Shown here in pieces: positions 41,605-47,384 of a DNA stretch of 64,000 nucleotides (its first letter is position 1; each line of letters opens with the position of its first letter). Below the pieces are notes generated by a model. That model was not told the DNA's origin and ran no database searches. It saw only the letters and a list, made by a program, of their open reading frames with translations. The position numbers and the translations under genes were made by a program. This DNA comes from Pseudoflavonifractor sp050943825 (GTDB lineage: Bacteria; Bacillota; Clostridia; Oscillospirales; Oscillospiraceae). The stretch lies in contig NZ_JBMNPX010000008.1 in assembly GCF_050943825.1 (NCBI RefSeq), forward strand, positions 1-64,000, read 5' to 3'.

Positions 41605-42261
41605 ATGAAAAAGAATTTGACCGAGCTGGTATTCATCCTGGACCGCAGCGGCTCCATGGAGGGGCTGGAGAGGGACACTATCGGCGGTTTCAACTCCATG
41701 CTGAACAAGCAGAAGAAGACGCCGGGCGAGGCCTTTGTCTCCACCATCCTTTTCGACGACCGGACCGAGGTGCTCCACGACCGTGTACGGGTGGGTGAGG
41801 TTCAGCCCATCACCGACAAAGAGTACTATGTCCGGGGCTGCACCGCTCTGCTGGACGCAATCGGCGGAGCCATCCACCACATCGGGAACATCCACAAGTA
41901 TGCCAGGCCCGAGGACGTGCCGGAGCACACCCTCTTTGTCATCACCACCGACGGCATGGAGAACGCCAGCCGCCGCTATTCGGCTCAGCGGGTGAAGGAG
42001 ATGATCCAGCGCCAGAAGGAGAAATACGGCTGGGAGTTTCTCTTCCTGGGGGCCAACATTGACGCGGTGGAGACGGCGGGGAGCCTGGGCATCGCTCCCG
42101 ACCGGGCGGTGAACTACCACTGTGACAGTGCGGGTACCCGCCTTAACTATGAGGTGGTGAGCGACGCCGTGGCTGCTGTCCGGTGCAGCGCGCCTCTGGA
42201 CGAGCACTGGAAGGACGCCATCGAGGAGGACTTCCGCAATCGTCAGGGCGACCGCCGCTGA
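41605..42261 (+). CDS. VWA domain-containing protein
   Basis: A 218-residue cytosolic von Willebrand factor A domain protein. The MIDAS motif is DRSGSM (residues 13-18), with the Thr in GCTALLDAI near 74 and the Asp in TTDGMENAS near 115. VFILDRSGSMEGLE followed by TIGGFNSML is typical of the TerY/YjkB-like stand-alone VWA group. It probably binds a metal-coordinated protein partner. The partner is not in the immediate neighbourhood. Translation may be gated by the hairpin at 41549-41600. Confidence 0.88.
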   Translation: MKKNLTELVFILDRSGSMEGLERDTIGGFNSMLNKQKKTPGEAFVSTILFDDRTEVLHDRVRVGEVQPITDKEYYVRGCTALLDAIGGAIHHIGNIHKYARPEDVPEHTLFVITTDGMENASRRYSAQRVKEMIQRQKEKYGWEFLFLGANIDAVETAGSLGIAPDRAVNYHCDSAGTRLNYEVVSDAVAAVRCSAPLDEHWKDAIEEDFRNRQGDRR

Positions 42262-42270
42262 CGGAAGGGC

Positions 42271-42720
42271 TCACATCTGCCCCTTCCATACCCGGGCCAG
42301 AATGTCCTTGAGCACCAGCAGGGCGTCGGTGTTGTTGTAGCCGTAGTCCACCCGCAGCTGGGTGAGCATCTCCCGCAGGGTGGGGGCGTAGTCATTGATA
42401 CGCACAGTCTTGTGGTAGGTGGCCAGCACGGGGTACTTCTTGCTCCACACCTTGTTCCAGTCGATCCGGGCCTGGGCCTCCTCGCTGACGCTCTCAATCA
42501 TCTGCTGGGCCTGCTGCTCGTCAAAGTCGTACTCAATGAGCTCGTCCAGGGTCATATTGTAGAGCATGGCCAGCCCCTTGGACTGACGGATGTCGGGCAA
42601 GGTCTCATTGGTTTCCCATTTGGAGATGGTCTGGCGGCTGACTCCCAGCTTTTCGGCCACATTCTCCTGAGAGAGACCGCTCTTTTTCCGGGCGTGATAC
42701 AGGCTGCTTCCCAAACTCAT
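42271..42720 (-). CDS. XRE family helix-turn-helix regulator
   Basis: A 149-residue regulator with an N-terminal XRE domain (LSQENVAEKLGVSRQTISKWE, about residues 17-37) and a C-terminal region with no recognised domain. The ATG at 42720 follows TCAGGAGG. An upstream in-frame start lies before that site. It is convergent with the VWA gene (9 bp apart) and divergent from a small conserved gene. Targets are unknown, but autoregulation is usual. Confidence 0.87.
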   Translation of the reverse strand: MSLGSSLYHARKKSGLSQENVAEKLGVSRQTISKWETNETLPDIRQSKGLAMLYNMTLDELIEYDFDEQQAQQMIESVSEEAQARIDWNKVWSKKYPVLATYHKTVRINDYAPTLREMLTQLRVDYGYNNTDALLVLKDILARVWKGQM

Positions 42721-42815
42721 GGCGTTTTCCTCCTGAAGTATCATTTCTGCGTCTCAGTATACCGTCCGGGCGGCAAAAAATCTACCAAGGAAAGCTGCCA
42801 CTTTCGCCCGGTTTC

Positions 42816-42845
42816 CTGACATACCCTCCTGTGATGTGCTATACT
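42816..42845 (+). promoter_or_regulatory. Promoter of the small helical protein gene
   Basis: CTGACA (42816-42821) and TATACT (42840-42845) are 18 bp apart. Confidence 0.55.
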
Positions 42846-42886
42846 GGAGAGCATCAGACCGTGATATCTGTTTTCAGGAGGCAAGC

Positions 42887-43102
42887 ATGACCTATTCCGA
42901 AGAAGAGCTGCTGGAGGCCAAGCGGCAGATTGACTCCACTCTGCACAAGCTGCGTGAGACCGTCAAGACCCTGGAGAGGAAGGAAAACCCTGCCCGCTGC
43001 CGCGCCCAGATCACCCTGGCCGAGCGCCGTATCCAGGCCTTTACCATTGCCGTCTCCCTCATCGAGGGAGAGCTGGAGAAGCTGTCCGCAGCCTCGTCCT
43101 GA
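42887..43102 (+). CDS. Small helical protein of unknown function
   Basis: A 71-residue charged protein predicted to form a two-helix coiled coil (TYSEEELLEAKRQIDSTLHK, then AQITLAERRIQAFTIAVSLI). There is no signal or membrane segment. The start is supported by CAGGAGG 6 bp upstream and by its own promoter. I do not recognise a family. It is convergent with the DUF6933-like gene. Confidence 0.7.
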   Translation: MTYSEEELLEAKRQIDSTLHKLRETVKTLERKENPARCRAQITLAERRIQAFTIAVSLIEGELEKLSAASS

Positions 43103-43121
43103 GCGGGGTTCCGGAGGCGTC

Positions 43122-43622
43122 TTACTTCAATACTGCGGTTATCCGCTCCAGCCCCATCCCCAGCCCTTCAAAGCCCACGCACCGGCTGGGGCGGGTGTTG
43201 ACGGCGTGGTCCAGCAGAGGCTGGAGCTGGCTGTCGGTGTCCAGACACAAATCCAGGGTAAGCACATCCTCCCACGCCCGGTTGAGAAAGGCCACCTCAC
43301 GGCGGCCGTGGGTGCGGGTAATTTCCATACGGCCTGCCTGATGGAGATATTCCTCCACCTGATTTGGGGCAAATCCGGCTGCGGTGAGGCTGTCAATCAG
43401 CCCCTCCCGGAACAGTCCGGGAATGTCCTTCCACTGGAGGGGAGATACGTCATAGCGCACGAAGGTGTACCGGCTGTGACAGTGGACGGCCAGCAGGCAC
43501 CTGCAACCCCGCAGGCCGATGACATGGAGATCCCAGCAGAAACGCCGGTCCGGCTCTGTGCCGTAGGCCGGCGTTTTCGCTTTCAGAAACCGCTGGAGGG
43601 GAAAGGTCAGGCCCAGTTCCAT
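43122..43622 (-). CDS. DUF6933-like protein
   Basis: A 166-residue protein resembling DUF6933: an N-terminal WDLHVIGLRGCRCLLAVH strand pair, RYTFVRYDVSPLQWKDI, then GFAPNQVEEYLHQAG and a conserved THGRREVAFLNRAWEDV. No function is known. Its ATG overlaps the stop of the phosphoesterase gene (TGATG), so the pair is translationally coupled. Confidence 0.7.
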   Translation of the reverse strand: MELGLTFPLQRFLKAKTPAYGTEPDRRFCWDLHVIGLRGCRCLLAVHCHSRYTFVRYDVSPLQWKDIPGLFREGLIDSLTAAGFAPNQVEEYLHQAGRMEITRTHGRREVAFLNRAWEDVLTLDLCLDTDSQLQPLLDHAVNTRPSRCVGFEGLGMGLERITAVLK

Positions 43623-44080
43623 CACTTCACCTCGTGGGGAATGGTGATTTTCTCCACATGGAGCTTTCCGTCTGTCAGCTCCGCCGCCATCATGGTAATC
43701 TCCTGGTGGAACCGCCTGGGACCGCAGGAGCCGGGATTGAGCCACAAAATGCCGCCCCTCTCCTCCTGCATATACTTGTGGGAGTGGCCGAACACTACCA
43801 CATCCACTCCGGAGAGGTCCACCGGGACCTCCTTCCTGTTGTGGACCATGTAAAAGGTCACGCCGTCCAGAGTAACGGTGAGGTCGTGGGGGATGTCCTC
43901 CGCCCACTCCTTGTCGTTGTTGCCCCGGACGATGTAGACCGGGGCGTATTTCCGCAGCTCGTCCACAATACTCTGCTTGTTGATGTCGCCGCCGTGGAGA
44001 ATGACGTCGGCATTTTTCAGATATTCCGTCACCTCCGGCCGCAGCAGGCCGTGGGTGTCAGAGAGAATGGCAAGTTTCAT
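43622..44080 (-). CDS. YfcE/MJ0936-type metallophosphoesterase
   Basis: A 152-residue calcineurin-like phosphodiesterase with metal ligands in LSDTHG (residues 6-11), HGGDIN near 30, RGNNDK near 55, a His in YMVHNRKE and GHSHK near 103. Related enzymes hydrolyse model phosphodiesters, and physiological substrates are unclear. The start at 44080 follows AAGGAAAA. Earlier in-frame starts extend into the divergent promoter region. It is divergent from the MerR gene. Confidence 0.92.
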   Translation of the reverse strand: MKLAILSDTHGLLRPEVTEYLKNADVILHGGDINKQSIVDELRKYAPVYIVRGNNDKEWAEDIPHDLTVTLDGVTFYMVHNRKEVPVDLSGVDVVVFGHSHKYMQEERGGILWLNPGSCGPRRFHQEITMMAAELTDGKLHVEKITIPHEVK

Positions 44081-44158
44081 GGAGTGATTTTCCTTCCCGT
44101 CTGTGTTGCCCCCAGTATACCAGATTTTCCGGCCCATCAAAAGAAATATATTTTCCCC

Positions 44159-44189
44159 TTGACTTTGACGCTCCGTCAACTGCTACACT
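44159..44189 (+). promoter_or_regulatory. MerR-type promoter with 19-bp spacer
   Basis: TTGACT (44159-44164) and TACACT (44184-44189) are separated by 19 bp, the long spacer typical of MerR-activated promoters. Inside it lies a perfect dyad TTGACG-CTC-CGTCAA (44165-44179). The gene downstream encodes a MerR protein, so this is almost certainly its autoregulatory site. Confidence 0.85.
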
Positions 44190-44209
44190 GTCCGTAAGGA
44201 GGGATTTTC

Positions 44210-44968
44210 ATGGAGTATTCCATTCAGGAGCTGTCGCGCCTGTCCGGGGTGACCACCCGCACCCTGCGCTGGTACGACCAGATTGGCCTGCTGAAGCCCA
44301 GCCGTGTGGCGGAGAGTGGCTACCGCTACTACGGCGGCGCGGAGGTGGACCGGCTGCAGGACATTCTCTATTACCGGGCCCTCGGGGTGGAGCTGGCCCA
44401 AATCAAGGAATGTCTGGACGATCCCTCCTTTGACCGTCTGGCCGCCCTGCGGACCCATCTGACAGCCCTGGAGGCGGAGCGGGAGCGGCTGGAGAAGCTG
44501 ATCCGGTCGGTGAAAGACACCATCGGAGCGGAAGAGAGGAATGAAATCATGAGCGACGAGCAGAAATTTGAAGCATTCAAGAAGCGGGCCGTGGCGCATA
44601 ACGAGGAGACCTATGGGGCGGAAATCCGCGCCAAGTACGGCGACAAAGAGGTGGACGAGGCCAACGCCGCGGTGATGAATTTGACCCAGGAGCAGTACCG
44701 GGAGTGGACCGACCTGGGCCGGGAGATTCAGGAGCGGCTGGAGGCGGCGGTTCAGGCCGGATTGTCCCCGGAGGGGGAGGAGGGAAAGGAGATTGCTGCC
44801 CTCCACCGCCGGTGGCTCACCATCACCGGGAACCGGTACGACCCGGCCAGACACCGGGGGATTGCCGAGCTCTATGTGATGGATGAGCGGTTTACCGCCT
44901 ACTATGACAAACACACTCCCGGCTGCGCACGCTTCCTGCGGGACGCCGTGGCCCACTGGGTAAACTGA
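44210..44968 (+). CDS. MerR family regulator with TipAS-like ligand domain
   Basis: A 252-residue protein. Residues 1-70 form the MerR winged helix (YSIQELSRLSGVTTRTLRWYDQIGLLKPSR) and a dimerisation coil follows (about 80-110). From about 120 to 250 is a TipAS-type antibiotic-recognition domain (FEAFKKRAVAHNEETYGAEIRAKYG, then ADMYVMDERFTAYYDK-like). An internal ATG near residue 115 could allow a short stand-alone ligand domain, as in tipA. Such proteins sense thiopeptides or other drugs. No efflux gene is adjacent, so the regulon is unclear. The start follows AAGGAGGG. Confidence 0.92.
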   Translation: MEYSIQELSRLSGVTTRTLRWYDQIGLLKPSRVAESGYRYYGGAEVDRLQDILYYRALGVELAQIKECLDDPSFDRLAALRTHLTALEAERERLEKLIRSVKDTIGAEERNEIMSDEQKFEAFKKRAVAHNEETYGAEIRAKYGDKEVDEANAAVMNLTQEQYREWTDLGREIQERLEAAVQAGLSPEGEEGKEIAALHRRWLTITGNRYDPARHRGIAELYVMDERFTAYYDKHTPGCARFLRDAVAHWVN

Positions 44969-44971
44969 AAC

Positions 44972-45010
44972 AAGACCGCCTGGGCAGTGAGCCCAGGCGG
45001 TCTTGTGTTT
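44972..45010. terminator. Bidirectional terminator
   Basis: AGACCGCCTGGGC pairs with GCCCAGGCGGTCT around AGTGA, ending TTGTGTTTT. It lies between the convergent MerR and SDR genes. Confidence 0.85.
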
Positions 45011-45021
45011 TATAAACGGTC

Positions 45022-45726
45022 TCAGCCCTGCAGCGTCCAGCCGCAGTCGTTGTGGTAGATCATCTGGCGGGTCATGCCGCCGTCAATGCAGAGGTTCTCG
45101 CCGGTGATGAAGCCCGCCTTGTCCGAGCAGAGGTAGAGCACCATATTGGCGATGTCCATGGGATTGCCCACCCGTCCGGCGGGCTGCTGGACGGCATCGG
45201 GGCCCTCATAGACGGTGTAATCGGTGTCAATCCAGCCGGGGGAGATGGAGTTGACCCGAACCCTGCCGCTGAAGCTCACCGCCAGAGCGTGGGTCAGGGC
45301 GGAGATACCGCCCTTGGCCGCTGTGTAGCTCTCGGTCTGGGGCTGGCTCATCCGGTCCCGGGAGGAGGAGATGTTCACGATGGCGGCCCCGGGGGCAAAG
45401 TGGGGCGCGAACAGCTTGGCGAGGTAAAAGGGCGCGGTGACGCCCACCCGCAGGGCATAGTTGAACTCCTCATAGGTGCATTCGTCGATGCCCTTCATCA
45501 GGGGCAGGGCGTTGTTGACCAGAAAGTCCACATGACCACAGTCGTCGATGACCTTGCGGGCGAAGTCCTCCAGGACCGTCTGGTCGGCCAGATCGCCCAC
45601 ATAGTAGTCATTGGGCAGCAGGTCAATGACGCATACCCTGGCGCCCTCCCTGCGGAACTCCTCCGCAATGGCCTTGCCGATACCCCTTGCGCCGCCGGTG
45701 ACCACGGCAACCTTATTTTCAAACAT
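45022..45726 (-). CDS. Short-chain dehydrogenase/reductase
   Basis: A 234-residue SDR with the cofactor motif TGGARGIGKA (about residues 10-19), NNALPL (an NNAG variant, about 78), a Ser-Ser-Arg segment near 135 and the catalytic YxxxK as YTAAKG near 150. It oxidises or reduces a hydroxyl or ketone with NAD(P)(H). It is the last gene of a four-gene operon whose start follows GAGGAGGA 12 bp after the previous stop. The substrate is unknown. Confidence 0.92.
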   Translation of the reverse strand: MFENKVAVVTGGARGIGKAIAEEFRREGARVCVIDLLPNDYYVGDLADQTVLEDFARKVIDDCGHVDFLVNNALPLMKGIDECTYEEFNYALRVGVTAPFYLAKLFAPHFAPGAAIVNISSSRDRMSQPQTESYTAAKGGISALTHALAVSFSGRVRVNSISPGWIDTDYTVYEGPDAVQQPAGRVGNPMDIANMVLYLCSDKAGFITGENLCIDGGMTRQMIYHNDCGWTLQG

Positions 45727-45738
45727 GGCGTGTCCTCC

Positions 45739-46053
45739 TCAGTCCGCGTCCTCGTCCAGCGCCTCCACCAGAAAGCTCACCGGCCGGAATCCGTCATTGC
45801 AGGAGAGCATGGCGGACCTGGGATTTTTCATCCAGCCGTCGTAGAAATTCTCTCCGCCGTGGCTCAGGGCCAGCACAAAGGGGGAGAGGGTGTCCCAGGC
45901 GCTCTGGCAGAAGCCCTCGGGCCGCTCCCAGCCGTTGGCGATGAAGACCTGTCCCTCTCTCATGTCGCAGGCGTGGGAGATGGGATTCTCATATTGGGCC
46001 ATCAGGTCCTGGTATTGGGTGATGCGCATGACGGTGATTTTACATTTCTTCAT
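45739..46053 (-). CDS. TIGR04076 family protein
   Basis: A 104-residue protein of the TIGR04076 type: KCKITVMR at the start, then a GQVFIANGWERPEGFCQSAW core with conserved Cys, and SCNDGFRPVSFLVEAL at the end. The function of the family is unknown. It overlaps the deformylase stop by four bases. Confidence 0.87.
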   Translation of the reverse strand: MKKCKITVMRITQYQDLMAQYENPISHACDMREGQVFIANGWERPEGFCQSAWDTLSPFVLALSHGGENFYDGWMKNPRSAMLSCNDGFRPVSFLVEALDEDAD

Positions 46054-46460
46054 ATGATGATGCCCTCGCAGTGGTCCAGTTCATGCTGGATAATCTGGGC
46101 TGTCCAGCCGGTGAAGGTTTTCAGCCGCTCCTGGAAATGCTCGTTCTGCCAGCGGACCTTGATGGACTGCCACCGCTTGGCGGGACGGATACCGGTGAGG
46201 GAGAGGCAGCCCTCCTCCGCGTCGTAGGGACCGGATTTTTTTATAATCTCCGGGTTGAACATGACCATGTAGGTGCCCTCGTTGTCAAAGGCGATGATGC
46301 GTTTGTTCACGCCGATCATGTTGGCCGCCATGCCCACACAGCCGTCCTTGTGGTGCTCCAGTGTCTCCAGCAGGTCGGCGGCAATCTGAATATCATCCGG
46401 CGTGGCAGGCTCCGCCTTTTGGGCCAGAAAGGCCTCGTCTTTGCAGATATCTCGAATCAT
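46050..46460 (-). CDS. Divergent peptide deformylase
   Basis: A 136-residue protein of the peptide deformylase superfamily. Motif 2 EGCLS (metal Cys) and motif 3 QHELDH (metal His pair and Glu) are intact. Motif 1 reads GCVGMAANMIG, with Asn in place of the normally essential Gln of GxGxAAxQ. It is shorter than housekeeping enzymes. It probably is a second, specialised deformylase or a relative with another amide substrate. It overlaps both neighbours by ATGA, so it is co-translated with a GDSL hydrolase and the TIGR04076 protein. Confidence 0.87.
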   Translation of the reverse strand: MIRDICKDEAFLAQKAEPATPDDIQIAADLLETLEHHKDGCVGMAANMIGVNKRIIAFDNEGTYMVMFNPEIIKKSGPYDAEEGCLSLTGIRPAKRWQSIKVRWQNEHFQERLKTFTGWTAQIIQHELDHCEGIII

Positions 46461-47029
46461 AGCTGTCTCTCCTTGTGCGCTTGAATGACCGCCGCAATGG
46501 TCTGAGCCGCAATGCGGGAGCCCGGTTCGTTGGGGTGGACGCCGTCAGGGGCGTAGAGGTCCTGGATATCGGACAACTCATAAAACCGCTGCCCCACATC
46601 GGCGATAAGGGCGTGGTTTTCCTGAGCGGCTCTGTGGTACGCCTCGGACATGCTGCGGGCCATCTCGTCATAGTCCCAGCCCTTGGCCGCCAGCTTGTCC
46701 CCGCCTTTTTGGTAGGCCCAGGTGGCGTAGAGAACGGGGACAGCTCCGTTTTTCTGAATCTGCTCACAGAGCAGTTTCACGCTGGAAAAGAAGCTTTTTG
46801 GGGTGGTTATGGGCCCGTGGCTCATCTCCTGGAGCACTACATAGTCCCAGTGTTCGTTTTCCAGTGCCGCCTGCGTCTGTGCGCCCAGCTTGGTGCTGGG
46901 ATTCAGGTGCTCGGACAGCCGGGCTCCGCCCCGGGTGTGGTGGACTACTTCCGCGCCGGTCAGACCGGCCAGCATCTGGGGCAGATTGTTGGTGAAGGTG
47001 AAGCTGTTACCCAGCATCAGGATTCGCAT
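46457..47029 (-). CDS. SGNH/GDSL-type hydrolase
   Basis: A 190-residue cytosolic SGNH hydrolase: LMLGNSFTFTNNLP near residue 5 contains the nucleophile Ser. The Gly of block II is in TRGGARL. The Gln/Met segment VLQEMSHGP takes the place of the Asn block. PDGVHPN near 165 gives the Asp-His pair. It likely de-esterifies a small molecule. It heads the operon with deformylase, TIGR04076 and SDR genes. The start follows GAAAGGGG. Confidence 0.87.
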   Translation of the reverse strand: MRILMLGNSFTFTNNLPQMLAGLTGAEVVHHTRGGARLSEHLNPSTKLGAQTQAALENEHWDYVVLQEMSHGPITTPKSFFSSVKLLCEQIQKNGAVPVLYATWAYQKGGDKLAAKGWDYDEMARSMSEAYHRAAQENHALIADVGQRFYELSDIQDLYAPDGVHPNEPGSRIAAQTIAAVIQAHKERQL

Positions 47030-47128
47030 GGTAACACCCCTTCCTCTTTCGCGTGTTACCGGCATTATAGCACAGCGGCGGAGGAAATACCACCGGAACA
47101 GCCCCAGGCATAGAGCCCGGAAACAGCG

Positions 47129-47175
47129 AAAAGGCCGCTGACTGGCGTGTGGAAGTCCAGTCAGCGGCCTTGATG
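47129..47175. terminator. Terminator of the magnesium ATPase unit
   Basis: AAGGCCGCTGACTGG pairs perfectly with its complement at 47157-47171. On the minus strand it follows the 56-residue membrane peptide gene by about 20 bp and ends in TTTTC. Confidence 0.85.
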
Positions 47176-47195
47176 TTGGTGTGGGTCAGTATTTT

Positions 47196-47366
47196 TTATT
47201 TGCTGCCAGATGCGTCATGTCCCGTTTTGGGCTTCATGCCCCAGAACACCACGTTCATCACAATCACGATGAGCAAGACGGCGGACATGGCCACCCAGAA
47301 GCCCATATCAATCCCAAACAGGGAAGTGCGGCCGAACAAATCCATCCACAGCTTGGACCAGGTCAT
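47196..47366 (-). CDS. Small membrane protein associated with Mg2+ P-type ATPase
   Basis: A 56-residue protein with one transmembrane helix (about residues 20-42, GFWVAMSAVLLIVIVMNVVF), an N-terminal amphipathic stretch MTWSKLWMDLFG and a basic tail FWGMKPK. It begins 18 bp past the stop of the magnesium ATPase gene with a clear CAGGAGGA site. I recall similar small proteins encoded directly after MgtA-type ATPases in other clostridia. It may stabilise or regulate the pump, as MgtS or MgtR do in enterobacteria, but it is not visibly related to those. Confidence 0.8.
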   Translation of the reverse strand: MTWSKLWMDLFGRTSLFGIDMGFWVAMSAVLLIVIVMNVVFWGMKPKTGHDASGSK

Positions 47367-47384
47367 ACAAAATTCCTCCTGTCG

